Below are positions 34,710-43,664 of a stretch of 64,000 nt of DNA, piece after piece; the stretch's first letter is position 1, and the number at the start of each line of letters is the position of its first letter. Made by a program: the position numbers and the translations under genes. This stretch comes from Lachnospiraceae bacterium (GTDB lineage: Bacteria; Bacillota; Clostridia; Lachnospirales; Lachnospiraceae). Below the pieces are notes generated by a model that made no database searches, was not told the DNA's origin, and saw nothing but the letters and a program-made list of their open reading frames with translations. The stretch lies in the NCBI GenBank assembly GCA_028693165.1, contig JAQUVX010000011.1, forward strand, positions 1 through 64,000, given 5' to 3'.

Positions 34710-34738
34710 TTGCCAGTATTTGCAAGCACTGCTATAAT
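34710..34738 (+). promoter_or_regulatory. Promoter of the 109-residue secreted protein gene
   Basis: TTGCCA (34710-34715), 17 bp and TATAAT (34733-34738), about 33 bases upstream of the start at 34772. Confidence 0.75.
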
Positions 34739-34771
34739 GTAGTCGATAAGAGAAAAGAAAGGGTGATTGTG

Positions 34772-35101
34772 ATGAGACAAAAGAAAAGAATCGCCTTCGT
34801 TTTAACCATAGCCTGCATTCTCCTCTGCTCGTTCCCAGCCATGGCTGGTGAGTGGAAGCAGAACGGTGAGGAGCAGTGGCAATACATTCAGGATGACGGA
34901 ACCAAAGCGACCGGATGGCTCGAGCTGGATGGCGACCGCTACTATCTGGATGCCGACGGGATCCGCCAGTCTAACCGCTGGATCAAGGATAAGTCCCGCG
35001 GTGCCTGGTACTATCTGGATGAAGATGGTGTGATGGCGACCGATACCTGGGTGGACAACTACTATGTGGATGAGAACGGACGGTATGAGAAGAAACGGTA
35101 A
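34772..35101 (+). CDS. Small secreted protein with cell-wall-binding repeats
   Basis: 109 residues from M-R-Q-K-K-R-I, with AAAGGGTG upstream; the longer frame runs through the promoter and is rejected. A signal peptide ends after A-M-A near residue 26. The mature protein is only three or four CW-binding-type repeats (Q-Y-I-Q-D-D-G-T-K-A-T-G-W, Y-Y-L-D-A-D-G, W-Y-Y-L-D-E-D-G, Y-Y-V-D-E-N-G). It has no other domain, so it is a minimal wall-binding module. It has its own promoter and terminator. Confidence 0.8.
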   Translation: MRQKKRIAFVLTIACILLCSFPAMAGEWKQNGEEQWQYIQDDGTKATGWLELDGDRYYLDADGIRQSNRWIKDKSRGAWYYLDEDGVMATDTWVDNYYVDENGRYEKKR

Positions 35102-35119
35102 GTGAGATTGATATCAAAG

Positions 35120-35146
35120 GAGTCTGCTTCGGCAGGCTCTTTTGTT
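35120..35146 (+). terminator. Terminator after the small secreted protein gene
   Basis: An eight-base stem with one wobble (GAGTCTGC paired with GCAGGCTC), a stable TTCG tetraloop and TTTTGTT follow the stop by about 20 bases. Confidence 0.85.
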
Positions 35147-35231
35147 CTACTAATTTCTCTTTTGAGAAACTTTTACGATTTTATAACGTTTGTCTTAGTG
35201 AAATGTCACACAATCTTCATACTTTAGATAG

Positions 35232-35260
35232 TTGTATGGTTTTGTGTTTTATGTTATGCT
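35232..35260 (+). promoter_or_regulatory. Promoter of the 351-residue secreted protein gene
   Basis: TTGTAT (35232-35237), 17 bp and TATGCT (35255-35260), about 60 bases upstream of the start. Confidence 0.6.
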
Positions 35261-35320
35261 TTCAGTGTCGAAATAATTTCAAGCACTTTAAAAGAGAAAA
35301 TACAATTTGGAGGTATTTAT

Positions 35321-36376
35321 ATGAGAAAGAAACTTCTTGTCATGGCTGCTACCGCAGCCGCACTGACCCTGTCAACCGCCATCACGGCATTTGCCGGAAG
35401 CTGGCAGACCGATAGCTGGGGCAAATATTATCAGAACGATGACGGATCATTCCCGGTATATGCCGGCTGGTTTACCGATCCGGCCGACGGCGCGATGTAC
35501 TACATGGATCCAGACGGATACGCGATGCTGGGAACTACCGTTGAAGGTTACTGGCTGGGGGACGATGGCCGACGTGTCGATAAGACCGAGGAAGATCTGC
35601 AAAGAGAAGCAGAACGTAAGGCATACCTTGCTTCCCGTCCAAGTCCTGCAAAAATTGGCGCCAGTGCAGACGTTGCCGCTGCTGCTGTCAAGACTGCTAC
35701 CGCTGCTACCGGTACACTGCGTACGACTTACCTGGCTGAGATGGAGGCATTTGCTGAAAAAATCCTTACCGAAGCAAGAGATAAGCGTACCGATACCACT
35801 GTAAAACCTGCTCTTACCAAAAACAACACTTACATCACCTATGGTTTTACCAACGCAGACGGTTACCCATTTATCACTTCCACCAACTGGAAAGTCCTGA
35901 AGTCCACCGTTGCTGATTTCCATGAAAACGCAGTTGAGATCACTTACCACTATGATGCTGTAGGTGCTCCGGACAACGTGATTTATGAAGATGCATTCCG
36001 TCAGCTGCTGATCGCTTCTCTCGGCAATACAGAAGGCCAGGCGACCTTTGATGCCATTACCGCAGAACGCGCGGCAGGCACCACAACCTTTGACCGTTCC
36101 GCTCAGACCGACACAGGCAACAGCTACACACTGACTTATCGCGATAACCTGGTAACCGTTAAGGTTGTCTGCAGTGAGGTTGCACCTGCATCCGAAGAGA
36201 CTGCTGAGGACACTGCCGAAGCCGCCGAGGATACCACTGCTGACACTACGACCACCACAACTTCTGTCATTGTTGCAGGTCAGGGCAAAGCTGCCGACAC
36301 TACAGACGAAGCTGATGATGCTGATACCACAGATGATACTACAGCAAATGACGCAGGCGATTCTGCTGCCGAATAA
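35321..36376 (+). CDS. Secreted protein with N-terminal wall-binding repeats and acidic tail
   Basis: 351 residues. A signal peptide (cleavage after A-F-A near 25) is followed by about three CW-binding-like repeats (W-G-K-Y-Y-Q-N-D-D-G, M-Y-Y-M-D-P-D-G, Y-W-L-G-D-D-G). A unique domain of about 180 residues follows, which I do not recognise, and then a long Thr/Asp/Ala/Glu-rich disordered C-terminus. TTGGAGG precedes the ATG. The unique domain carries no motif I can identify as catalytic. The similar N-terminal layout in the 42293 gene, which also pairs repeats with a unique C-terminal domain, suggests a family of locally evolved wall proteins. Confidence 0.75.
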   Translation: MRKKLLVMAATAAALTLSTAITAFAGSWQTDSWGKYYQNDDGSFPVYAGWFTDPADGAMYYMDPDGYAMLGTTVEGYWLGDDGRRVDKTEEDLQREAERKAYLASRPSPAKIGASADVAAAAVKTATAATGTLRTTYLAEMEAFAEKILTEARDKRTDTTVKPALTKNNTYITYGFTNADGYPFITSTNWKVLKSTVADFHENAVEITYHYDAVGAPDNVIYEDAFRQLLIASLGNTEGQATFDAITAERAAGTTTFDRSAQTDTGNSYTLTYRDNLVTVKVVCSEVAPASEETAEDTAEAAEDTTADTTTTTTSVIVAGQGKAADTTDEADDADTTDDTTANDAGDSAAE

Positions 36377-36390
36377 TTTATACCAACCAA

Positions 36391-36426
36391 AAAGCAAGTG
36401 CGGTGTGAAAACTGCACTTGCTTTTT
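36391..36426. terminator. Bidirectional terminator
   Basis: AAAGCAAGTGC (36391-36401) pairs perfectly with 36414-36424, with T-runs on both sides. It serves the rightward secreted-protein gene and the leftward lipoprotein gene. Confidence 0.9.
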
Positions 36427-36436
36427 TATACTCTTT

Positions 36437-36946
36437 TTATTTGATTTCAATTTTAACATATGTGTCTTTCGGAATCGTAGTCTCATACAACGGCTTGCCG
36501 CTCTCGTACTCAGACTCTTCATATACTTTCAGATGAATCTCATTATCCTGATACAGACCACCAAACGTTCCCTCATCCGATTCGCCATAAGTAAAATCCT
36601 GAACCGCCACCTGATCATTGAGGATCTTGATTGCTGCATCTGCAAACAGTGCCGCATCTTCCGGGGTAGTTTCATCTTTTACCACCGCAATTACATCTAC
36701 ATACTCCTCATCCAGATGCAGGTCAAAATCAACTGCCGCTCCCATCGGATAATCCTCCTGAACCAGTGCAATATCATCCACATCCTCATGAAGCTGCTCC
36801 ATGTCAAGCTCGATGTCATTATAAAAATTGAAATCAGGGTCTGCTGCTTCACTCTCTGAATGTACAATATTGCTCTTGGTACATCCACACAGCAGAACCG
36901 CAAAACCTGCTGCAAGCAACAATGTCTTCATTTTCTGTTTCGTCAT
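36437..36946 (-). CDS. Putative lipoprotein of unknown function
   Basis: 169 residues from M-T-K-Q-K-M-K, with AAGGAGG eight bases upstream. The signal ends in the lipobox L-L-C-G-C, so the mature protein should be lipid-anchored by its cysteine. The rest is acidic (rich in D and E) without recognisable motifs; an alternating alpha/beta pattern suggests a small folded domain. It is divergent from the LytTR gene, with overlapping promoter regions. Confidence 0.75.
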   Translation of the reverse strand: MTKQKMKTLLLAAGFAVLLCGCTKSNIVHSESEAADPDFNFYNDIELDMEQLHEDVDDIALVQEDYPMGAAVDFDLHLDEEYVDVIAVVKDETTPEDAALFADAAIKILNDQVAVQDFTYGESDEGTFGGLYQDNEIHLKVYEESEYESGKPLYETTIPKDTYVKIEIK

Positions 36947-36970
36947 GTCTATTGTCCTCCTTACACCATT

Positions 36971-36998
36971 TTGACAAGCATTTTGTATTATATACGAT
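36971..36998 (+). promoter_or_regulatory. Promoter of the LytTR gene, overlapping a divergent promoter
   Basis: TTGACA (36971-36976), 16 bp and TACGAT (36993-36998). A minus-strand TATAAT (36987-36992) for the lipoprotein gene lies inside the same segment, so the two transcripts may compete. Confidence 0.5.
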
Positions 36999-37102
36999 AA
37001 CATCGGGTTTGGGTAGGGGTTTTCGTAAAAAGTCAGGAAAAATTCAGAATTTCGGTTACATCTTCCAGTTTTCTTCGTTCTGTTTCATAAGGAGGTATCA
37101 CT

Positions 37103-37441
37103 ATGAAACCAGAACACACACCCGAACCATTGATTCATCTGCGCGGGCTCCATTCGGAGCGTTACGATCTGCCCCCATCGCAGATTCTCTATGTAGAGGC
37201 CAGCAACATCAACAGCCTGGTCACAGATCCCGATCAGACCATCTGCGTGCGCTATCCCATCGGACTTCTGCAGGAGATCCTACCCGATTTCTTTCTTCGC
37301 ATTCACCGCAGTTTTCTTGTCAATCGCCACGCCATTCTCCGCGTGAAGCCCTATACACTCACCTTATACGACGGAACAGAACTACCCATTCCCCAGAGAA
37401 AATACCACTGGCTTATTCATCAGCTGGAAGAAATGAACTGA
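37103..37441 (+). CDS. LytTR-type DNA-binding regulator
   Basis: 112 residues consisting of a stand-alone LytTR domain. I-L-Y-V-E-A-S-N-I-N-S near residue 28, F-F-L-R-I-H-R-S-F-L-V-N near 62 and the final I-P-Q-R-K-Y segment match the conserved strands of AgrA/LytR-type regulators. There is no receiver domain, so the signal input is unclear. LytTR proteins commonly control surface polysaccharide, adhesin and bacteriocin genes. An AAGGAGG site is present. The last 29 bases overlap the end of the convergent gene. Confidence 0.85.
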   Translation: MKPEHTPEPLIHLRGLHSERYDLPPSQILYVEASNINSLVTDPDQTICVRYPIGLLQEILPDFFLRIHRSFLVNRHAILRVKPYTLTLYDGTELPIPQRKYHWLIHQLEEMN

Positions 37442-39209
37442 TACAGCCCATACAGCGCAGAATATGCTCCTTCTTCCACAAAGACTCGCCATATTGCTCC
37501 AATGCATCCTCAAAAATCCGTGAAACCGTGTCCCGCTCATACTCCTGTTCCCGGTATACGCGAATCAGCGCATCCGAGGCCGCCTCCAAAACGCCATGAT
37601 TCGGCTCGTCCCGGAAGCTGTCCCTCAAACCCAGACGGAAGAACCGCCCCAATGCATCCAGCACCTCCGGATGATCCAACCCGCAAATCGCCTCAAGCAC
37701 ACCATATTCCCTGCACTCCGGCGGAATCGAATGTCTCCGCTCAATGTGATGGAGAAAGCCTTCGATCCCACGCAGCTTCTGCATATGCATCAGCATAATA
37801 TCACAGCGCAGCCTATGCTGCGGATAGTCTTCTCCGTAACGGCAAATCACTGCCGCCAAACGTTCATCATCCGTGTGATAATACTGCTCGGCGACGTAGA
37901 AAAACATTCCGCCCTGAAGATTTGGAAGCACCTCGCGACAGGCCGTCTCCACGCTCATCATCTTTGAACTGTATTCTGCCGCCAACTGCCTCAGCCACAC
38001 TCTGCGAATGGTGCTGTGAATCAGCTTTTCGATCTGCTTCCGGCATTCCGTAATCCCATAATCCATGCAATAGCGGATATGCCACCCAAGAATCACGTCA
38101 CTGGCAATTCCTTTCGCAACGTTCGACGCCACCGTCTGCCGAATCTGTTCCTTCGTCAGATAACGGTCCGGAAGCCACGATGCTCCTGCCTGCGGCGGAT
38201 AAGGACAGAGAAACAGCAAAGCCCTTGCCTGTTTCTCCGACACCGGAAGCGAGAAACGCTCTGCAAAAGAAAGCAGCATGTCCACCTGCATTCCCTGCCA
38301 GTTTGGTCCATCCTGCCTGTTGGCGATCGGCTTCAAAACAAATCCTGTCGTCTCAGTTGTTCTATTATAATATGCAGTCACATGCGCTTTCACGCCTTCC
38401 GAAATCTCAGAGTTATCCTTCCCATACATCCGGCGCATAAGATAATACGCCGACTCCAGCTCCCACGCCGGTCCTGCCAGCGCTTCTTTCCACTCCCGAA
38501 TCGTGCGGCTGCCATATGCATATAAAAATTCATCCCGCAAAAGCCGCATCACATAATGACTTCTCCACACGTGTTCCGGGTATTGCAGTAAATCCGTCCG
38601 ATTCCAGTCCTCACGGCCACCCAGCATCAGGAATTCCCCGATCAGGTTCTGATACATCGTCTGCGACTGCAGCGCATCCAGATAGCGCGCCTCTCCCTGC
38701 CGCTTCCAAGCTGCCCTCTCTTTCGCATCCCGCCATGTTTCCAACGGCGGCATTCCCTCAGGCAGTTTCGCACCGTGCATCCCGGTTATCGTCTTTTGCA
38801 TAATTCCAACCAGTAGACTAAAATATCTGCGCAGAACCACTTCTTCCGACACGCGCACCCGCCGGGCATCGAGCGCTGTATAATGCAGCATCTCCCCTTG
38901 AAGCTGATCAAGGAAGATGCTGCGGCTTCCTTTCGCCTTATTTGGCGTCCGCAAGTACCGCTCCACCTTCCCGATCGTCCTGTCCCACTTTATAAAATCC
39001 AGAAGCCAGTCTGACTCCAGGATCGGATGCTCCACACAGTGTTGTTGAAACTGCTTTTGAGCATGCTGCAAATAATAGTCCAGCAATCCTTCTACCGAAA
39101 CTTCCAGCTCCGTTTTCGGAATCTTAACCACTTTGCCTTCATAAGTTCCAGCCCCAAGCAGTGCAAAATAGATCAATGTCTTAATCGGAGCATCTTCCCA
39201 TAATGCCAT
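37413..39209 (-). CDS. Large uncharacterised helical protein of the GHMP kinase-glf operon
   Basis: 598 residues without signal peptide, membrane segment or a motif I recognise. Its composition is rich in L, R, E, Y and W and appears helical throughout, perhaps HEAT- or TPR-like in the C-terminal half. Its ATG overlaps the stop of the GHMP kinase gene (TAATG), so the two are tightly coupled downstream of glf. This context suggests a role in the same sugar or glycan pathway, but the sequence itself gives no function. Confidence 0.65.
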   Translation of the reverse strand: MALWEDAPIKTLIYFALLGAGTYEGKVVKIPKTELEVSVEGLLDYYLQHAQKQFQQHCVEHPILESDWLLDFIKWDRTIGKVERYLRTPNKAKGSRSIFLDQLQGEMLHYTALDARRVRVSEEVVLRRYFSLLVGIMQKTITGMHGAKLPEGMPPLETWRDAKERAAWKRQGEARYLDALQSQTMYQNLIGEFLMLGGREDWNRTDLLQYPEHVWRSHYVMRLLRDEFLYAYGSRTIREWKEALAGPAWELESAYYLMRRMYGKDNSEISEGVKAHVTAYYNRTTETTGFVLKPIANRQDGPNWQGMQVDMLLSFAERFSLPVSEKQARALLFLCPYPPQAGASWLPDRYLTKEQIRQTVASNVAKGIASDVILGWHIRYCMDYGITECRKQIEKLIHSTIRRVWLRQLAAEYSSKMMSVETACREVLPNLQGGMFFYVAEQYYHTDDERLAAVICRYGEDYPQHRLRCDIMLMHMQKLRGIEGFLHHIERRHSIPPECREYGVLEAICGLDHPEVLDALGRFFRLGLRDSFRDEPNHGVLEAASDALIRVYREQEYERDTVSRIFEDALEQYGESLWKKEHILRCMGCISSFLPADE

Positions 39210-40252
39210 TATCGTAATTCCCCTTTTTCGGTCTCCAGTTCCCGCTGTAAGTCCTGCGGCACATACGTCTCCGGTGTATAATGAATCACCCGCGTACCGC
39301 CATTCTCAAACTCAAACGGAATATGCATCAGACCCGACATTGCCTTTTTCACGGCCGCCTGATATTCCGGCTGCACATAAAACACAAGGAATCCGCCGCC
39401 GCCTGCGCCAAGGAGCTTTCCGCCCAGCGCACCGGCCTGTCTTCCCTTTTCGTACAGTTCGTCAATGCTGCTGTTTGAAACCGCATTGCCCATATGACGT
39501 TTCAGCTGCCAGGTATGATCCAGCAAACGTCCAAACTCATCCAGCGCGGTATGTTTGTCCACAAGGATCTGCTCCGCATCGTCCACAAGCGCCTGCATCT
39601 CCCGCAGCATCCGGGTCTTATCCGCCCCATCTCCCGCAGCATTCATCTTCTGGATCTCCGAAGAGAACCGGGTAAAACCGGTAAAGAACATCATCAGATT
39701 GTCATTCAACTGCTTCTTGCGTTCCGGCGAAATGATGATCGGCAGCACCTCATACCCAGTCCCACCAAAATTGATCCGGTTGAAACCGCCATACGCCGCC
39801 GCGATCTGATCCTGCCAGCCGCCAGCCTCCTGGCACAGCACCCGCTCCAGATAAATAGCCTCGTCCGCAAGCCGCTTCTTGTCCGCATATTTACCCTTCA
39901 GCGCATAGAATGCATTCAGCATACCAACGGCAAATGAACTGCTGGTGCCAAGCCCCGAACGAGCCGGAAGATCCGCCTCATAGGTCAGCCGGATCTCATG
40001 CATATCCAGCAGCTTCATCGCATTGCGAATCGCCGGATGCTGGATCGCGTCAATCGACGTAACCCGCTCCGTCTTCGAATAAGACAGCTCCGTACTGTAG
40101 TCAAAAAAGCGCGGCAAATGTCTCACATTCACATAACAATACTTGTCAAATGAAGTCGAAATGACCGATCCGCCATATTCTTTAAAATAACTCTCCATAT
40201 CCGTTCCGCCGCCAAAAAATGACATGCGAAACGGTGTCTTTGTAATAATCAT
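39209..40252 (-). CDS. GHMP family sugar kinase (HddA-like)
   Basis: 347 residues. The start T-P-F-R-M-S-F-F-G-G-G-T-D and the ATP-binding loop G-L-G-T-S-S-S-F near residue 103 define a GHMP kinase. The closest layout I know is D-glycero-D-manno-heptose-7-phosphate kinase (HddA) and related sugar kinases of capsule loci, with G-A-G-G-G-G-F near residue 275. The sugar is not certain: no heptose isomerase or phosphatase genes accompany it. A nucleotidyltransferase encoded 3.4 kb away could activate the product. Confidence 0.82.
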   Translation of the reverse strand: MIITKTPFRMSFFGGGTDMESYFKEYGGSVISTSFDKYCYVNVRHLPRFFDYSTELSYSKTERVTSIDAIQHPAIRNAMKLLDMHEIRLTYEADLPARSGLGTSSSFAVGMLNAFYALKGKYADKKRLADEAIYLERVLCQEAGGWQDQIAAAYGGFNRINFGGTGYEVLPIIISPERKKQLNDNLMMFFTGFTRFSSEIQKMNAAGDGADKTRMLREMQALVDDAEQILVDKHTALDEFGRLLDHTWQLKRHMGNAVSNSSIDELYEKGRQAGALGGKLLGAGGGGFLVFYVQPEYQAAVKKAMSGLMHIPFEFENGGTRVIHYTPETYVPQDLQRELETEKGELR

Positions 40253-40263
40253 AGTATTCGCAT

Positions 40264-41382
40264 CTACGCTCCCAGTTCATTTTCACACATCTCAAGTGCC
40301 GAAGCGATCACCGCATCCATATCGTAATACTTGTACTCGCCAAGCCGTCCGCCAAAGATCACCTTTGACTCCTTCTGTGCCATCTCCCTGTATGCGGCAT
40401 AAAGCTTTCCGTTCTTCTCATCGTTGACCGGATAGTACGGCTCATCTCCAGGCTTCCACTCCGAGCTGTATTCCCGGCTGATCACCGTCTTCGGAAGATC
40501 ATTGCCTTCCGCATCCTTGCCAAACTCAAACCATTTATGCTCGATAATCCTGGTCCACGGTGTCTCGCGATCCGTATAGTTCACCGCCACATTGCCTTGG
40601 AAACTGGGCTGATCCAAAAGCTCAGTCTCGAAGCGAACGGAGCGATATTCCAGCGTACCAAGCTGATAGTTGAAGTAGGCATCGATGGCTCCGGTATACA
40701 CCACTTTGTCAGCCAGCGCATCCCACTCTGCCTTGTTCTCAAAGTAATCACTGTTTAAGCGAACTTCGATCCCATCCAGCATGTTTGCGACCATCTTCGT
40801 GTATCCGCCGATCGGGATTCCCTGATAGAGCGCATTAAAATAGTTGTTATCAAACGTCAGACGCACCGGAAGTCGCTTGATGATGAAGCTCGGCAGCTCC
40901 GTGCAGGCACGTCCCCACTGCTTCTCCGTGTAGCCCTTGATCAGCTTCTCATAGATATCGCGGCCCACCAGTGAGATCGCCTGCTCCTCGAGATTCTGCG
41001 GCTCCCCGGTAATCTCTTTTCGCTGCTCCGCAATCTTCGCCGCAGCCTCCTCCGGCGTCACCACTCCCCACATCTTGTTGAAGGTGTACATGTTAAACGG
41101 AAGGGAATACAGCTCGCCTTTATAGTTTGCCACCGGGCTGTTGGTAAAACGGTTGAACTCCGCGAACTGGTTCACATAATTCCAGACTTTTTTGTTGTTC
41201 GTATGGAAAATATGCGCGCCGTAGCGGTGCACATGAATCCCCTCCACCGTCTCCGTATACACGTTTCCTGCAATGTTTGGGCGTTTATCGATCACCAATA
41301 CCGTCTTTCCCTGTTTCTTCGCTTCCTGCGCAAATACGGCGCCGTAGAGGCCGGCACCTATTACCAGATAATCATAGTGCAT
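40264..41382 (-). CDS. glf: UDP-galactopyranose mutase
   Basis: 372 residues from M-H-Y-D-Y-L-V, where GAGG is placed eight bases upstream; a start three codons earlier is possible. The FAD-binding motif G-A-G-L-Y-G lies near residue 9, followed by H-R-Y-G-A-H-I-F-H-T near 53, and the substrate-binding segment S-R-E-Y-S and the Y-Y-P-V-N-D loop near the C-terminus. The enzyme converts UDP-galactopyranose to UDP-galactofuranose, the donor for the GlfT2-like transferase encoded at 61856-63679. It has its own promoter (41423-41451). A degenerate, deleted relative lies at 44564-45088. Confidence 0.97.
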   Translation of the reverse strand: MHYDYLVIGAGLYGAVFAQEAKKQGKTVLVIDKRPNIAGNVYTETVEGIHVHRYGAHIFHTNNKKVWNYVNQFAEFNRFTNSPVANYKGELYSLPFNMYTFNKMWGVVTPEEAAAKIAEQRKEITGEPQNLEEQAISLVGRDIYEKLIKGYTEKQWGRACTELPSFIIKRLPVRLTFDNNYFNALYQGIPIGGYTKMVANMLDGIEVRLNSDYFENKAEWDALADKVVYTGAIDAYFNYQLGTLEYRSVRFETELLDQPSFQGNVAVNYTDRETPWTRIIEHKWFEFGKDAEGNDLPKTVISREYSSEWKPGDEPYYPVNDEKNGKLYAAYREMAQKESKVIFGGRLGEYKYYDMDAVIASALEMCENELGA

Positions 41383-41422
41383 ATTATTCATCCTCGTTTT
41401 CTTCTACTTTTGCATATATTTT

Positions 41423-41451
41423 ATAATAACATTTTCCAAGAAGCAATGCAA
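41423..41451 (-). promoter_or_regulatory. glf promoter
   Basis: TTGCAT (41446-41451), 17 bp and TATTAT (41423-41428) on the minus strand, about 40 bases upstream of glf. Confidence 0.6.
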
Positions 41452-41507
41452 GTAATACGGAGTAAACACAATGTCCTGCTCGTTTATTCAAATCCTCTGA
41501 TAACACA

Positions 41508-42293
41508 CTAATACGCCGAACCATTCGCTTCCGCAACGATCCTCTTCAACAACGCTGTCTGATCCAGCGTAACAATATTTGTGGCGCTGTTCAAAGTCGC
41601 TGCCGAATATACTTTCATTGGATCAGTTCTCAACAAGAAACTTCCATCACTTTTCACTTCGTAGCCATAATATTTATCCATCGATGCACCGAAGCTGCTG
41701 GATGCAGAATAATTGATAAGGACTAATCTTGCATCGGTATGCTTCTTACTGTCTCCATTTCCTACTGCGTAGGAAATATCCATGCATTTAACATATCCCA
41801 CTTCTAATACCGACGGATTACTCAGGGTTTTGTAAAGCAATTTCAAAGCCTGATAGCCTAATTCCTCATCATTGTGTTGATATGTATCTTCTGCTTTTCC
41901 CTCGTTGCTGGAAGCATCCGGATTCCACACCCCGTTTGCATCTACATGATATCCATCCGGTGTTGTCGTATTCATCAATAATTTCCCGCTCGCATCCGCA
42001 TAGTAGTAGCAGGAATCCCATGAATACACCCATGAATTTACTACTTGTCCCTGTTCATTAAGTGAATACTGCTTTCCATCATGCTGAATCTCCTGATTCA
42101 TGACCATATTTCCTTCTGAATCCAAATAGCATACACTATCTTCAAATCTCACAAAACAATCAACCGCCAGAGTCGCCTCATCCTTATAGTAATGCCAACG
42201 CTCTCCCTCCTCGATCCATCCAGTAGCCGCATAAGACATAAAGCTGCATGAGAGTGACATCGCAATGACTGCCAGTAATATTTTCTTTTTCAT
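41508..42293 (-). CDS. Secreted protein with wall-binding-like repeats
   Basis: 261 residues from M-K-K-K-I-L-L, with GGAGG six bases upstream. The signal peptide ends near S-Y-A at about 22. Four or five degenerate CW-binding-type repeats follow (G-W-I-E-E-G-E-R-W-H-Y-Y, C-Y-L-D-S-E-G, Y-S-L-N-E-Q-G, Y-Y-A-D-A-S-G, Y-H-V-D-A-N-G). A C-terminal domain of about 120 residues has no motif I know. It lies inside the glycan locus between glf and a glycosyltransferase gene but has its own promoter. Confidence 0.75.
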   Translation of the reverse strand: MKKKILLAVIAMSLSCSFMSYAATGWIEEGERWHYYKDEATLAVDCFVRFEDSVCYLDSEGNMVMNQEIQHDGKQYSLNEQGQVVNSWVYSWDSCYYYADASGKLLMNTTTPDGYHVDANGVWNPDASSNEGKAEDTYQHNDEELGYQALKLLYKTLSNPSVLEVGYVKCMDISYAVGNGDSKKHTDARLVLINYSASSSFGASMDKYYGYEVKSDGSFLLRTDPMKVYSAATLNSATNIVTLDQTALLKRIVAEANGSAY

Positions 42294-42355
42294 GTATAAC
42301 CTCCATATTTTCTTTCGTTTATCCCTAATATTCCGCAAACAATGAACAGCATACC

Positions 42356-42384
42356 GTATTACCCCGTACCATTTTCCATCTCAA
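42356..42384 (-). promoter_or_regulatory. Promoter of the secreted protein gene
   Basis: TTGAGA (42379-42384), 17 bp and TAATAC (42356-42361) on the minus strand, about 60 bases upstream of the start. Confidence 0.5.
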
Positions 42385-42402
42385 ACGCTAACAGGTAATG
42401 GT

Positions 42403-43623
42403 TTATATCTCCCTCATATCTTTTTCTATCCCGCTTACGTACCCTTCCCCATAAGCCACCCAGCTAAATGTCTTTTCAATCAATTCCTTTGCATGTTTCC
42501 CAATCTCATCATATCTATGCTGATCCTCCGCCAGCTCAAGAATCAGCCGTTCCATATCCTCCGGTCTATCCGCCACCAACAGATGTTTCCCATCTACAGC
42601 CCCGATGATCGGCCCCGCAGCAAGTGATGACACGATATTCACCTTACCCAGCGCCATACCCTCCAGAACCTTGTTCTGAATTCCTCCCCCTGTCTGCATC
42701 GGCGCTATGACTGCCATGGCCGAATTGATATAAATATATGGATCATCCACAAACCCCGTCACCGTAACATGCCCCAGGGATGCTGCCAGTTCTTCGATCT
42801 CTTTCGTCGGATATGCTCCCACGATAATCAGCGGCACCCGATGGCCTATGTGAACGTGGACATGCTTCATATACCAGAGGATCGCGTCAACATTGGGCTG
42901 ATAATTCATCTTTCCGATAAACGCCACTTGTCCAGACCACGCTTCCTCTCTCTTAGCATAAGTGAGCAGCTTCGCCTCCACCCCATGAGGAAGCCACTGC
43001 ACATTGCCATATCGTTTCCAATACGTTTGCTCCTCCTGGTTAAAAAGATACGTGATCGAACTGCGCTCTATACTGTGCTGCTCATATTTCATAAGGCGAC
43101 TGCCCTCTATACTATAAATCAGCTTCCAAAACAAAGATTTTGTCTTACTCCTGGATCGCCCATAATTCAATGCTATCGAGTCCACCATATCAAATACTAC
43201 AACAGGCTTGCCCTGTTCCACATGAGGTTCCTTTTTCTCCAGCACCTCTACGGCTCTCTCGACATATTCCCGGGTTCTGACCAATGCAGCTATTATCACA
43301 TCGCTCTCCGCTGCCAGGCTGTTCACAACCGGCTGTAAGGCACTGTCATAATAATAGCTGACCTGTAACGGCCGGGAAGATAATAAGCCCAAAATGGTCT
43401 GAATATAGCTTTTCCCCTTTGCCATCCTATGCACTGTACATTCCGCACCGCAGGTATGATAAAAAGCTATCTCCTCATCTGCAAGCACGTCCTGTGAAAT
43501 CACAACGATATGCAGCTTATACTGACCGCTCAAAATCTGTATCAGATTATAGTTCTTATGAGAATATCCACTGACCACGGGAAACACTGGCCGCGGAAGA
43601 AGCAGCGTACAGTTCTTCTTCAT
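42403..43623 (-). CDS. Glycosyltransferase, GT-B fold (GT4-like)
   Basis: 406 residues. The N-terminal half (L-P-R-P-V-F-P-V-V-S-G-Y near residue 8) has the Rossmann-like pattern of a GT-B acceptor domain. The C-terminal half holds V-A-F-I-G-K-M near 230 and the donor-site segment P-M-Q-T-G-G-G-I-Q-N-K-V-L-E-G-M-A near 310, typical of GT4-type retaining enzymes. Donor and acceptor are unknown. It is 41 bases after the nucleotidyltransferase gene, probably in one transcript with it. Confidence 0.87.
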   Translation of the reverse strand: MKKNCTLLLPRPVFPVVSGYSHKNYNLIQILSGQYKLHIVVISQDVLADEEIAFYHTCGAECTVHRMAKGKSYIQTILGLLSSRPLQVSYYYDSALQPVVNSLAAESDVIIAALVRTREYVERAVEVLEKKEPHVEQGKPVVVFDMVDSIALNYGRSRSKTKSLFWKLIYSIEGSRLMKYEQHSIERSSITYLFNQEEQTYWKRYGNVQWLPHGVEAKLLTYAKREEAWSGQVAFIGKMNYQPNVDAILWYMKHVHVHIGHRVPLIIVGAYPTKEIEELAASLGHVTVTGFVDDPYIYINSAMAVIAPMQTGGGIQNKVLEGMALGKVNIVSSLAAGPIIGAVDGKHLLVADRPEDMERLILELAEDQHRYDEIGKHAKELIEKTFSWVAYGEGYVSGIEKDMREI

Positions 43624-43664
43624 TTTATTTTTCCTCCCTGCGCTAACCGGAGTTCTTGTATTAA

